From assembly GCA_031549865.1 (NCBI GenBank), contig JAVBPE010000005.1:62001-126000 (forward strand): a stretch of DNA of 64,000 nt. Reading direction: 5' to 3'. The position numbers and the translations under genes are program-made. Positions within the stretch are counted from its first letter, which is position 1; the number at the start of each line of letters is the position of its first letter. A model generated the notes under the pieces. The model was not told the origin of the DNA and ran no database searches. It saw only the letters and a program-made list of their open reading frames with translations. The DNA is from JAVBPE01 sp031549865. Its GTDB lineage: Bacteria; Bacillota_I; Bacilli_A; Acholeplasmatales; Anaeroplasmataceae. Positions 35,058-44,642 of this stretch are shown in pieces.

Positions 35058-35678
35058 TTACTTATCATCAAGTAATTGCATGTATTGATGAATAGATCGT
35101 TCTGTTTTAGCATGTTCTGCTCTAACAATTGCCATAATTCTATCAGCTGCATTTTCAACTTCATCATTAACTACAATATAATCATAGCGATATGCAACTT
35201 TAAATTCTCTATTAGCCTTTTCAATTCTTTTTTCAATTACTTCTTCTGCTTCAGTTCCACGTGAACGTAAGCGGTCATATAGTGCTTGTTTTCCTGGTGG
35301 AACAATAAAGATTAAAACAGCATCTTGTATTTTTTCTCTTACTTGCAATGCACCTTCAACTTCTATTTCTAAAACAACTTCTTTTCCTCTTTCAAGTTGT
35401 TCTTCAACTTTATCTAAAGGTGTGCCATAATAATTACCAACAAATTCAGCGTATTCTAAAAATTTATTTTCTTTTATTCTTTGTTCAAATTCTTCTTTTG
35501 AAACAAAATAATAATCTTTTCCGTCCACTTCACCTGGACGCATTTTACGTGTCGTCATTGAAACACTATATTCAAGATTATGACCTTGCATTTCAAATAA
35601 AGCTTTTCTAACAGTCCCTTTACCTACTCCTGAAGGTCCTGATATAACAACTAATAATCCTCTGTCGTTTAGTTTCAT
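35058..35678 (-). CDS. gmk: Guanylate kinase
   Basis: 206 aa. It has the P-loop SGPSGVGKGTVRKAL, TTRKMRPGEVDGKDYYFVS and LEIEVEGALQVRE. The enzyme phosphorylates GMP to GDP and feeds GTP and (p)ppGpp pools. It is the first gene of gmk-rpoZ, with an AAAAGGAAA ribosome site. Confidence 0.97.
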   Translation of the reverse strand: MKLNDRGLLVVISGPSGVGKGTVRKALFEMQGHNLEYSVSMTTRKMRPGEVDGKDYYFVSKEEFEQRIKENKFLEYAEFVGNYYGTPLDKVEEQLERGKEVVLEIEVEGALQVREKIQDAVLIFIVPPGKQALYDRLRSRGTEAEEVIEKRIEKANREFKVAYRYDYIVVNDEVENAADRIMAIVRAEHAKTERSIHQYMQLLDDK

Positions 35679-35818
35679 TTTTTAATTTTCCTTTTTAAAA
35701 GATATAATTAGATAATATCATTTTTTTTTTAGTTTGAAAAGGATTAAACAAAAAATAAAAACGTTTTACATGATTTATGATATACTATATAAGAAGAAAA
35801 ATGGAGGAAATTATTACT

Positions 35819-37477
35819 ATGGCTTTTGATGGATTATTTTTATATAAAATGTCTTTAGAACTTAACATTTTAACAAGTGGAAAAATAAATAGAATAATTG
35901 ATACCTCTGATACTGATTTCATCTTTAATATTAGAGCAAATAAGGATAATTATAATCTTTTAATATCTCTTAATAACGATTATAGCCGCATTCATTTAAC
36001 TGCTAAACATTATGATGCTCCAAAGGAACCAAAAGGCTTTACAATGCTATTACGCAAGCATTTTGAGGGTAGTGTTATTGAAGAAATTAAAAGTTATAAT
36101 ACTGATCGTATTTTAATTATTAAATGTCGTTGCTATAATGAAATGCAAGATAAAAGTAATAAATATATTATTTTAGAATTGATGGGGAGATATTCCAACT
36201 TAATTATCTTAAACGATGATTTTGAAATAATTGATAGTTATAAACGTGAGGGTATAAGTGAAAATTCTAGAACATTATTGCCTCACGCAAAATTTGAATT
36301 TTTAGAAACAAAGAAGTTCTCTTTAATTAATTTAAGTATTGAGGATATCATTAAAATAGTCGAAGAGAAAAATATTGATAGTCCTAAAGATTATTTAAAT
36401 TATTTTAATGGATTATCAAATAGCGTGGTTGATTATATTTATAATTCTAAATGTCCATATATAGAACTATATAATTTAGTTAATTCAAATATAAGTCCAA
36501 ATACATTTTTGAATAAACGAGATAAACTTGAATTTCATTTTTTTAAGCCTAATTTTAATATTATCAATACTTATTCTACTTTATCTATTATGCTAGATGA
36601 TTTTTATTATGAGGCAGATAGACTTTTAAAGATAAAACAAAAAACTAATGATTTAGCTTCTTTTGTTAAAAAGCAGATTAATAAATATGAACTTAAAATT
36701 CTAAAGTTAGAAAAAGATTTAAATGACGCTACAAATAATGATATATACCGTCTTTATGGAGAACTGCTTTTAGCGAATCTTCATTTAAAGTATAGAGGTA
36801 CAAATATTACTTTACTTAATTATTATGATAATAAAGAAATAAATATTCCTTTAGATGAAAAATTTGATTTAAAAAATAATGCCAATAGATATTTTAAAAA
36901 ATATCATAAAAGCAAAACAGCTATTACTCATATAAATGAACAAATTAATGCCTCAAATGATGAAATAAAATATTTTAAAGTTCTAGAAACACAAATAAAT
37001 TATGGATCTTTAAATGATATATTAGAAATTCAAGAAGAATTAATTGAATTAAAATATATTAATAAACAAATAAAGAAAAATAAAAAAAACAAGCCTAAAT
37101 TATTGACTTATATCTTAAATGATAATACAAAAATTATCGTTGGTAAAAACAATACTCAAAATGAATATTTAACCCATACACTAGCTAAACCTAATGAAAT
37201 GTGGTTTCATGTTAAAGACGGGCCAGGAAGTCATGTAATTGTAAGAAAACAAGATAATTCAATTTTGAATGAATATGAAATTAGAACAGCTGCAAATATT
37301 TCTGCTTATTATTCTTTTGCTGTCAATTCTTCTTCTGTAGCTGTTAATTATACTTTAATAAAAAACATAAAAAAAATACCGGGGAAAAGAAATTGCTTTG
37401 TTACAATTTCAAATGAAAAAACAATATATATTGATCCTAGTAAGGATTTAATTGACAAATTAATGGTGGAAAAATAA
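35819..37477 (+). CDS. rqcH: Ribosome quality-control factor RqcH/Rqc2 (NFACT family)
   Basis: 552 aa from the ATG at 35819, behind ATGGAGG. It begins MAFDGLFLYKMSLEL and has the NFACT-N domain, a coiled coil (about 265-420) and the C-terminal NFACT-R domain (EMWFHVKDGPGSHVIVRK). RqcH binds split 50S subunits with stalled chains and adds alanine tails for degradation; the family was formerly called fibronectin-binding protein FbpA. Its stop overlaps the next start by one base. Confidence 0.93.
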   Translation: MAFDGLFLYKMSLELNILTSGKINRIIDTSDTDFIFNIRANKDNYNLLISLNNDYSRIHLTAKHYDAPKEPKGFTMLLRKHFEGSVIEEIKSYNTDRILIIKCRCYNEMQDKSNKYIILELMGRYSNLIILNDDFEIIDSYKREGISENSRTLLPHAKFEFLETKKFSLINLSIEDIIKIVEEKNIDSPKDYLNYFNGLSNSVVDYIYNSKCPYIELYNLVNSNISPNTFLNKRDKLEFHFFKPNFNIINTYSTLSIMLDDFYYEADRLLKIKQKTNDLASFVKKQINKYELKILKLEKDLNDATNNDIYRLYGELLLANLHLKYRGTNITLLNYYDNKEINIPLDEKFDLKNNANRYFKKYHKSKTAITHINEQINASNDEIKYFKVLETQINYGSLNDILEIQEELIELKYINKQIKKNKKNKPKLLTYILNDNTKIIVGKNNTQNEYLTHTLAKPNEMWFHVKDGPGSHVIVRKQDNSILNEYEIRTAANISAYYSFAVNSSSVAVNYTLIKNIKKIPGKRNCFVTISNEKTIYIDPSKDLIDKLMVEK

Positions 37478-38172
37478 TGAATGAATATAAAAAATTTGCA
37501 TATTATTACGATGAGGTAATGAGTGGCTTAAATTATGAACTTTGGGTTGATTTCATAACTCCATATATAAAAAAAACTGATAAAATTCTAGATTTAGCCT
37601 GTGGAAGCGGTACTTTATGTATTCTTTTAAAATTATTAGGATATGATGTTAGTGGTCTTGATTTATCATTTGATATCATAGATATTGCGAAAGAGAAAGC
37701 CAAAATAAATCATCTAAATATTCCTTTTTTTGTTAATGACATGACTAAATTTAATTTAAATGAAAAATATAATACAATTACTTGTTTTTTTGATTCTATT
37801 AATTTCTTAAAAGACAAGAATCAAATATCAATGCTTTTTGATTCTGTTTATGAACACTTAGAAGTCGGAGGTTATTTTATTTTTGATATGGCTTCTAATA
37901 TCATGTTATTAGAATATGATAATCATAATTTTGAAAATGATTATGGTAATTTTCAGATTAAATGGACATCAAGCGTTAAAAATAAAACTATTAATCATTC
38001 AATAAAAATTAAAACTCCTTATGAGGAGTTTAATGAAAAATATATTGAATATTTTTATGAAACAAAAGATGTTCTTGATAAAAGATTCAAACTTCTTAAA
38101 CTTGTTGGGGATTTCAACGATGATTTTGAAGCTGATGATGAAAGAATATTAATAGTTATGCAGAAACTATAG
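37477..38172 (+). CDS. Class I SAM-dependent methyltransferase
   Basis: 231 aa. The SAM-binding motif I is ILDLACGSGTLCILL, motif post-I GLDLSFDII, then FVNDMTKFNL and ITCFFDSINFL. The substrate is unknown. The start overlaps the rqcH stop, so the pair is co-translated, a neighbourhood seen in other Firmicutes. Its 3' end overlaps the convergent Hpt gene by 17 bases. Confidence 0.88.
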   Translation: MNEYKKFAYYYDEVMSGLNYELWVDFITPYIKKTDKILDLACGSGTLCILLKLLGYDVSGLDLSFDIIDIAKEKAKINHLNIPFFVNDMTKFNLNEKYNTITCFFDSINFLKDKNQISMLFDSVYEHLEVGGYFIFDMASNIMLLEYDNHNFENDYGNFQIKWTSSVKNKTINHSIKIKTPYEEFNEKYIEYFYETKDVLDKRFKLLKLVGDFNDDFEADDERILIVMQKL

Positions 38173-38491
38173 AACTTGATAATTCTTTATAAGTCATATT
38201 AAAAACATTTAAATATTTATTTACTGTTTCTTCATTTATTATATCATTTCTTAGTTCTTCTAAAAATGTTATGCTTTGAATATAAAGCATCTCTGCACCA
38301 AAATTTAATGTAACACCTTTTAATGAATGAACTTCATTATAAAGATTCATAATATCTTTGTCTTTTATAAATTGATTAATTATGGTAGAATAATTTTGAT
38401 AATTTTTTAAAAAACTATTTATTATTATCTCATATATCATTTGATTGCCTGCTAAGTATTCAAGTGCTAATTTTTTGTTTGTATATGCCAT
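38156..38491 (-). CDS. Orphan Hpt (histidine phosphotransfer) domain protein
   Basis: 111 aa helical protein. NEVHSLKGVTLNFGAEML carries the phospho-accepting histidine (H55) in the Hpt motif HSLKG, followed by the usual L..E spacing. Hpt proteins relay phosphate between receiver domains. No hybrid kinase is adjacent, so its partners are elsewhere. The end overlaps the methyltransferase gene on the other strand. Confidence 0.78.
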   Translation of the reverse strand: MAYTNKKLALEYLAGNQMIYEIIINSFLKNYQNYSTIINQFIKDKDIMNLYNEVHSLKGVTLNFGAEMLYIQSITFLEELRNDIINEETVNKYLNVFNMTYKELSSSIVSA

Positions 38492-38578
38492 TTTGTCACC
38501 TACCCAATACTATTTTAGCTATTTATTTTAAATAAGCAATCGAATTTTGTCGGATATATATTTTTTAGGAGGAAATTT

Positions 38579-39229
38579 ATGAATTTTTTAAGAAAGTATT
38601 TAATAGTAATTATTTTTACAATTATAAGTATTGTTGGAGTATTTTACTTTTCATTTAATTTTGATATGGAAAAACTTGCATATTGTATAGTCGGAGTTAT
38701 TGTTTTCCCACTTTTCAACCCAATTTGCAAGCTCGTTAGGTTAGATCTTCCTTTATCATTACAGTATTTATTTTATTTTTATATCTTTGGTGGTTTAATT
38801 TGTGGTAGTTCATTTGGATTTTATGATTTGTTTTCTTGGTGGGATTTACTATTACATGGTTTCTTTGGTGTAGTAGCATGTTATGTTTTTTACTTTATTA
38901 TGGCAAAGGTAAGACTAATAAAACATATGAATGTTTATACGTTAATATTTTTAATGATTTCATTTACATTAGCTTGTGCTTGCATGTGGGAAATATTTGA
39001 ATTTAGTGCCGATTTCTTAGTTGGAAGTGATTCTCAACATGTTAAAGATTGCATGGAAAAAGGTCAATTGCCTCAACACGATACAATGACTGATATGATG
39101 ATTTCATTAGTTGGCGCGCTACTTACTTCAATATTAATATTAATTGATAAGAAACATGATTATAAAGTTATGAAAGCATTATATTTAGATTTCAAAATAA
39201 AAGAAAAAAATATAGAAGAAAAAAAATAG
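38579..39229 (+). CDS. YjdF-like (DUF2238) membrane protein
   Basis: 216 aa with about six membrane helices. Conserved polar residues in WWDLLLHGFFGVV, CMWEIFEFSADFL and QHDTMTDMMISLVGALL match the DUF2238/YjdF family. Function is unknown. AGGAGG lies 8 bases before the ATG. Confidence 0.7.
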   Translation: MNFLRKYLIVIIFTIISIVGVFYFSFNFDMEKLAYCIVGVIVFPLFNPICKLVRLDLPLSLQYLFYFYIFGGLICGSSFGFYDLFSWWDLLLHGFFGVVACYVFYFIMAKVRLIKHMNVYTLIFLMISFTLACACMWEIFEFSADFLVGSDSQHVKDCMEKGQLPQHDTMTDMMISLVGALLTSILILIDKKHDYKVMKALYLDFKIKEKNIEEKK

Positions 39230-39251
39230 TCCAATGATGGACTATTTTTTT
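39221..39251. terminator. Bidirectional terminator between the YjdF-like and M18 genes
   Basis: AAAAATAGTCC/GGACTATTTTT stem with a 6-base loop between convergent genes; both stop codons lie in it. Confidence 0.85.
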
Positions 39252-40540
39252 AATGTATAATTCAAATCATCTATTTTTATAAGCTTTGACTCGTAAAAAG
39301 TTTTAGTTACTTTTAAAAGATCTTTATAATCATTAATACCAATTGTTTCAAGAATTGAATGCATTGCTAATTGAGGAATTCCAATATCCACACTTTTAAT
39401 ATTAATTTTTGTAGATAATATTGAAGCTAATGTGGAACCGCCCTTTATATCTGATCGATTCCAAAATTTTTGAATTTTTATATTTGATTTATTTTTATAT
39501 AAATCAAATATAGCATCCGATAATCCTGTTGTTGCATATCCCATATTTGCATTAAATTTTACTGCGATGCCCTTATTTAGATAACAGCAATTAAGTGGAT
39601 CAGTTATTTCTATTTTATTTTGATTTACAGCATGCGCATTATCAATAGATAGCATTAAAGAATTATCTAATGCTTTATCCAAATTGAAACTAGAAATATT
39701 AAATGTATTCTTTATTTCCGTTAAAATTAAATCTAAATAATTTGAATCTGCACCATTTGATGTTGCACTTCCAACTTCTTCATTATCAAAGCAAGCAAAA
39801 ATATTTATTGAATCTTCATTATTTCCTTTAATAAAACTATCAAATGAAGCATACGTACTTGCTAAATTGTCCAATCTTTGACTCATTATCATTTCGTTAT
39901 TAATTCCAATAATATGTCCTTTATCTCTTAAATATAAGTTTAAATCATATGATACTATATCAGTTGACTTTATATTTAAGTTCATAGCAATTAAATCCTC
40001 TAAATTATTACTACTATCAGACGATAGAAGCGCATTTAAATCACGAGATAAATTATAAATGTAACCTTTATTTAAATCTGGATTTAAATGAATCGAAGTA
40101 TTAGGTATAACTAATAAATCTTTATCCACATTAAAAAGTTTTGAAGCAATATTATCGTTCTCTTTGATAAATACTCGTCCTGCAATAGATAACGGGCGAT
40201 CTAACCATGTTGATATAATTGCACCACCATACATTTGCGTGCTAAGTGCTAAATAAGGATTTTTAATATTACTGTTAGATTTAATTTTAAAATTTGGACT
40301 ATCTAAATGTGATACACAAATATTAAAAGAGACATTAGATATATTTGTTGGAATTTTAAAAGCTATTATAGCTGAGTCATTTCTTTTCAAATAATAATTT
40401 TGATTTATAGATAGTCCCTTAAAATCTTTATCTTTTATATTAATAAATCCTTTAGCTTTCAATTCTTTTTCTAAATTGAAAACAGTATGATATATCGATG
40501 GACTTTCATTTATAAAATCAAGTAAATTTTTAACTTCCAT
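39242..40540 (-). CDS. M18-family aminopeptidase
   Basis: 432 aa from the ATG at 40540, behind GGAGGAATAG. The metal-binding motifs of M18 zinc aminopeptidases are present: CVSHLDSPNFKIK, FACFDNEEVGSATSNGADS and SIDNAHAVNQN. It also has the family start LLDFINESPSIYHTV. These cytosolic enzymes cut acidic or neutral N-terminal residues from peptides. It starts 2 bases before the end of the thioesterase gene upstream, so the two are co-transcribed. Confidence 0.92.
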   Translation of the reverse strand: MEVKNLLDFINESPSIYHTVFNLEKELKAKGFINIKDKDFKGLSINQNYYLKRNDSAIIAFKIPTNISNVSFNICVSHLDSPNFKIKSNSNIKNPYLALSTQMYGGAIISTWLDRPLSIAGRVFIKENDNIASKLFNVDKDLLVIPNTSIHLNPDLNKGYIYNLSRDLNALLSSDSSNNLEDLIAMNLNIKSTDIVSYDLNLYLRDKGHIIGINNEMIMSQRLDNLASTYASFDSFIKGNNEDSINIFACFDNEEVGSATSNGADSNYLDLILTEIKNTFNISSFNLDKALDNSLMLSIDNAHAVNQNKIEITDPLNCCYLNKGIAVKFNANMGYATTGLSDAIFDLYKNKSNIKIQKFWNRSDIKGGSTLASILSTKINIKSVDIGIPQLAMHSILETIGINDYKDLLKVTKTFYESKLIKIDDLNYTLKK

Positions 40541-40541
40541 A

Positions 40542-41267
40542 CTATTCCTCCAAAATAATCTTTGCATTAAAGCATCTATTTTCACTAACTAAACCAACAA
40601 AATTGTGTTCATTATTTTCTATAAAATAGTGAACAGTTATTATGTCATTTAGCTTTGCTTCTTTAATATGTTCCATTTGAAAAGATTTTATTACAAAATT
40701 AGCCGGATATGTAACCATATTTAATATTAAGTCACCATATTTAGCATTATTCATATGACGATTATGATCTATATCACTATTAGAAACTATATATGTCATT
40801 TCTTTAGTTTCTTTATTTGCATATTCAATGTGAAGTTTATCTAATGAATCAAAATTAGATTTTTCTAAATGATCGCCAATATAATTAATTTTATCACTTC
40901 TAACAATTCTTCTCGTGTCCATATCTATAGTAACCCATTTAGAAGAGGCCTTAACCATTAATTCACCATCTAAAGAAAGTATTTCATAATCACGATCAAA
41001 ATCAATTTTGCCTTTTTGTTTAGGCCATGTAGTAACTTTTATTTGTTGATTAGGAAGAGGCTGTTTATAGATTTCAAAGCGAGAGCGAATTAAAACCCAA
41101 AATATTTTATTTTCGACCATTGCATTAAATCCTACACCTATTTTATTAGCATGAATCCCTGCAAGTTCTTGAAAATAATCCAAAATTGCACTTATTCTTA
41201 TATTATCGTTATAATCAAAATCGCTTTGTCTTAAAGGATATATTTGTTCATCATACATTATTGCCAT
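40542..41267 (-). CDS. Acyl-ACP thioesterase
   Basis: 241 aa double hot-dog protein of the FatA/FatB-like bacterial family. Seen are the substrate loop FFQELAG-like YFQELAGIHANKIG, WVLIRSRFEIYK, TWPKQKGKIDFDRDYE and the second-repeat catalytic region SDIDHNRHMNNAKYGDLIL (Asn/His). It releases free fatty acids from acyl carrier protein. GGAGG precedes the ATG. Confidence 0.9.
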   Translation of the reverse strand: MAIMYDEQIYPLRQSDFDYNDNIRISAILDYFQELAGIHANKIGVGFNAMVENKIFWVLIRSRFEIYKQPLPNQQIKVTTWPKQKGKIDFDRDYEILSLDGELMVKASSKWVTIDMDTRRIVRSDKINYIGDHLEKSNFDSLDKLHIEYANKETKEMTYIVSNSDIDHNRHMNNAKYGDLILNMVTYPANFVIKSFQMEHIKEAKLNDIITVHYFIENNEHNFVGLVSENRCFNAKIILEE

Positions 41268-41410
41268 AAAAGACCTCCAAAAATAAATTTCTTTTATTAT
41301 TTTAGCATATTTAGGCGGTTTTTAAAACTAAGATTAAGAAAATAAGCATTTATTTTAAGTTTATTTATTAAAAAATCACATTTTATGATAGAATAGTTTT
41401 GGTGATTAAA

Positions 41411-42301
41411 ATGAAAAATTATGTACAAAAAGCTTATGCTTATAATCAAACTGTAAGAATATATGCCGCCATTACAACTCAACTTTGTGAAGAAGCTCGT
41501 GTTATCCATAATCTATGGCCAACATCTTGTGGTATTTTAGGTCGTGTATTAACTATAGCGGCGATTATGAGCACAACATATAAAGAAAAAGAAAGATTGA
41601 CTTTCAGAATAAATGGTGGTGGACCCGTAGGTCAAATAACTTGTGAAGCATCAGATGGATTCGTTCGTGGATTTGTTCAAAATCCTGGAATATATTTAAC
41701 TAATAATGATACTGGTAAAATAAATATTTCATCTGGAGTTGGAGATAATGGGTTTATTCATGTTACTAAGGACCTACATATGCGTCACACCTTTACTTCT
41801 ACTTCTGAAATACAAACTGGAGATATTGCGAATGACTTCACATATTATTTTGCGAAAAGTGAGCAAATTCCTTCTTCTGTTGGTCTTGGATTAGCGATTA
41901 ATAAGGATCAATCAGTTAAAGCAGCTGGCGGCTTTTTAATTCAAGTTATGCCTGGATGTAAAAGTGAATATTTAGACGATTTAGAAAAAAGATTAAAGAG
42001 CATTAAGCCTGCATCACAGATGATTGAAGAAGGTTATAACACTGAACAAATGATTAATGAGATAACTGGTGGAGCATATGAAATATTAGAAACTAAAGAA
42101 TTAGGCTATCGTTGTGATTGCTCAAAAGAAAGATTCTATAATGGGATTAAATCTTTAGGTGCTAAAGAGGTTGAAAGCATTATCGTTGAAGATAAAGGCG
42201 CTGAAGTAAGATGTCATTTTTGTGGTGAGATTTATAACTTTTCTGAAGATGAGTTAAAACAAATATTAACTGAAATTGATAATAATTCTACTTTAAATTA
42301 A
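41411..42301 (+). CDS. hslO: Redox-regulated chaperone Hsp33
   Basis: 296 aa from the ATG at 41411. The N-terminal chaperone domain starts YVQKAYAYNQTVRIYAAITT, and the C-terminal zinc switch has CDCSKERF and CHFCGEIYNF, giving the CxC and CxxC pair. Oxidation releases zinc and activates holdase activity. It fits with the peroxide-defence genes at 50-51 kb. A GGTGAT site precedes the start. Confidence 0.96.
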   Translation: MKNYVQKAYAYNQTVRIYAAITTQLCEEARVIHNLWPTSCGILGRVLTIAAIMSTTYKEKERLTFRINGGGPVGQITCEASDGFVRGFVQNPGIYLTNNDTGKINISSGVGDNGFIHVTKDLHMRHTFTSTSEIQTGDIANDFTYYFAKSEQIPSSVGLGLAINKDQSVKAAGGFLIQVMPGCKSEYLDDLEKRLKSIKPASQMIEEGYNTEQMINEITGGAYEILETKELGYRCDCSKERFYNGIKSLGAKEVESIIVEDKGAEVRCHFCGEIYNFSEDELKQILTEIDNNSTLN

Positions 42302-42305
42302 TAAA

Positions 42306-42337
42306 TAAACCTGCTAAAGTTAGCAGGTTATTTTTTC
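42306..42337. terminator. Terminator between hslO and the GNAT-MsrA gene
   Basis: AACCTGCTA/TAGCAGGTT stem, loop AAGT, followed by a T run on the plus strand. Confidence 0.75.
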
Positions 42338-43779
42338 AATTCTTCTATAATTTCTAATAAACAATTCGGATTATTATAATTTTCAAAGCGCGATATTTCT
42401 TTTTTTTCAATTATTATTGAATCTAAAACTTTAATTTCAAAATATTTATTATCTTTAAAATATCGGCCAATTAAAGGCTTTTTTATTCTTTTAGAAGTTT
42501 CAAATTCTTGCTTGTATGCTTCCTCATTTTTTATATGGTAGTCTTGATGATACTCTTCTGCTTTATAAAATATTGACTCAGTTAATACTTTTACTTTTAC
42601 TTCTTTTTTATATTCTTCTTCATATATTTTGAAAAAATGTTGAATTATTTTTTTATATTCATCATTATTAGTGAATATGGCTGTCTTATAACTACTTCCA
42701 CGATCTATATATTGTCCATTATCGTCAAATGGATCAATTGAAGATAAATATATTTCTAATAATTGATTAAAGTTAATCTTATCTTTATTAAAAGTAATTT
42801 TTACACTTTCATAATGTTTTGTATTTCCATCTTTAACTTCAAAATAGTTAGGATTCACTTTTTCTCCACCACTATATCCATTTAAAACTTTCAATACTCC
42901 GTCATATTCATAATATGGTTTTGCCATACACCAAAAGCAACCACCAGCAAAAACTATATCTTCATAATTTCCTTTTATATACTCATATTCAATTAATGAG
43001 GCTTCATATTCAAACCCTACGTTTGTATACGCTTTATTACTTATAGGATTTTCTAAATCAACAAATAATGTTGGTATTTTGCCATTTTTATATGAAATTG
43101 CCGATAAAGTTTCAACGAGCTTTTGAGCAAGTTTCAAACCTCTATATTCGACTTTTGTATAAACTGAATTAATAGTATTTAAATTAAAAATTCCTTTGCT
43201 AAGTACTGCCATTGATAAAATATTTTTAGAGTCATAAATAGCATAAACATCATTTTTCAATAAGTCATTGCTAATGTTAATTATTTCTTCTTCACTTAAA
43301 TATTTATTATATATTTCCAAGTGAAAATTTTTAATCAGTTCATATGAGTCTTTAATGTCTCTAATCTTTTCAACACAAGCATGAATATTTAAATTTTCAT
43401 TAATGTTTTTCATTATAGACATTATATGTATTTTATTAAATATTCCCGTATGTTTTTTTGTATAATTTTCAATAAAGCTTTTTATTAATAATTCTTCACC
43501 CAAAATTCCCTTAAATTCTAAATTGTAATCTAATAAAACATCTACTGCCTCATCAATTAATAAACTACTTCCTGCTAATAAAAGATTAAAAGGTTTTTTA
43601 TATACCATATATAATTTTGCAGAATCATTATATACTTTGATAAAAAATAAATCTTTTGAAACCTTTAAATCTGATTCATAACTATTTTTTATTATTAATT
43701 GATTTATAATTAAATTATTAAGTAAATCAAATTTATTATCTAAGAAAAATTCATTTCCAGTCTCATAAAATTTATGCAT
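42328..43779 (-). CDS. GNAT acetyltransferase - MsrA methionine sulfoxide reductase fusion
   Basis: 483 aa, two domains. Residues about 130-270 carry a GNAT-type acetyl-CoA site (VEYRGLKLAQKLVETLSA, LENPISNKAYTNVGFEYE). From about 275 a full MsrA domain follows: VFAGGCFWCMAKPYYE with the catalytic cysteine, LNGYSGGEKVNP, DPFDDNGQYIDRGSSYKTAI and KAEEYHQDYHIKN. MsrA reduces methionine-S-sulfoxide. It is the last gene of metN-metI-metQ-msrA behind the Met T-box, 13 bases after metQ, so repair and uptake of methionine share control. The acetylation target is unknown. Confidence 0.88.
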   Translation of the reverse strand: MHKFYETGNEFFLDNKFDLLNNLIINQLIIKNSYESDLKVSKDLFFIKVYNDSAKLYMVYKKPFNLLLAGSSLLIDEAVDVLLDYNLEFKGILGEELLIKSFIENYTKKHTGIFNKIHIMSIMKNINENLNIHACVEKIRDIKDSYELIKNFHLEIYNKYLSEEEIINISNDLLKNDVYAIYDSKNILSMAVLSKGIFNLNTINSVYTKVEYRGLKLAQKLVETLSAISYKNGKIPTLFVDLENPISNKAYTNVGFEYEASLIEYEYIKGNYEDIVFAGGCFWCMAKPYYEYDGVLKVLNGYSGGEKVNPNYFEVKDGNTKHYESVKITFNKDKINFNQLLEIYLSSIDPFDDNGQYIDRGSSYKTAIFTNNDEYKKIIQHFFKIYEEEYKKEVKVKVLTESIFYKAEEYHQDYHIKNEEAYKQEFETSKRIKKPLIGRYFKDNKYFEIKVLDSIIIEKKEISRFENYNNPNCLLEIIEELKK

Positions 43780-43792
43780 TATCTTCCATCAA

Positions 43793-44629
43793 TTAGAATA
43801 TATTTGATACAAAATATGGTCTAATTGCCCCTTTGAATTGTTCTTCTATATATGATTTAGATGTATCAGATGTTAAAACTTTTACTAAATCAGATGCCCA
43901 TTCTTCTTCTTTATCTGTATTCCTGATTGCTAATATATTAGCGTTAATATGAGTTGGATCTTTTTCTTCACAAATTAGTTCAGCGCTACTTAAGCCTGCT
44001 TGAATAGCAAACGTTGCATTCACTAGTCCTAAATAAACATCTTGATCATCTAAAGATGCGGCAATCAATGAAGTTTGAATTGGCGTAATTATTAAATTTT
44101 TAGCATTAACATTTATATAATCATTTATGTCTGTTGCCGCTAATGTGTCGGGTAATGTATTTGATAATTCAATTAGTCCTTCAGCTTCTAAAATTTTCAA
44201 ACATCTTTTCAAATTTGAAGAATCATTTGCAACAGTAATTTTAGCGCCATTTGGAATATCACTTATCGAATTAATACCACTTTTTTTACTATATCCTCCA
44301 TACACACAATCATATAGCTTTGCTGCGCAAAATAAATCGGTATTATTACTTTTATTATAAGCATCTAAAAATGGTTCATGTTGAAATAAATTAGCATCAA
44401 TTGTTCCTTCGTAAAGAGCAATATTTGGGGTGTTAAAATCGTTAAATAGTTTTATTTCAACCTCATATCCCAATTCTTCATAATCTTTTATTATATTATT
44501 GATAATTGGTTCTCCTGGTTGACTCATTGTCCCAATTACAATTGTATTCTTGTTATTGCAACTTGTTGTACTAAATAATCCTATTGTTAAAACTAATAAT
44601 AAACTAAATATTCTTGTTATTTTTCTCAT
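43793..44629 (-). CDS. metQ: Methionine ABC transporter substrate-binding lipoprotein
   Basis: 278 aa. A signal peptide ends in the lipobox STTSC (Cys about 24), then the NlpA/MetQ fold with VIGTMSQPGEPIINNI, FQHEPFLDAYNKSNN and ITVANDSSNLKRCLKILE. It binds D/L-methionine outside the cell for MetNI. It lies 13 bases after metI. Confidence 0.94.
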   Translation of the reverse strand: MRKITRIFSLLLVLTIGLFSTTSCNNKNTIVIGTMSQPGEPIINNIIKDYEELGYEVEIKLFNDFNTPNIALYEGTIDANLFQHEPFLDAYNKSNNTDLFCAAKLYDCVYGGYSKKSGINSISDIPNGAKITVANDSSNLKRCLKILEAEGLIELSNTLPDTLAATDINDYINVNAKNLIITPIQTSLIAASLDDQDVYLGLVNATFAIQAGLSSAELICEEKDPTHINANILAIRNTDKEEEWASDLVKVLTSDTSKSYIEEQFKGAIRPYFVSNIF

Positions 44630-44642
44630 AATTTTCTCCTTG

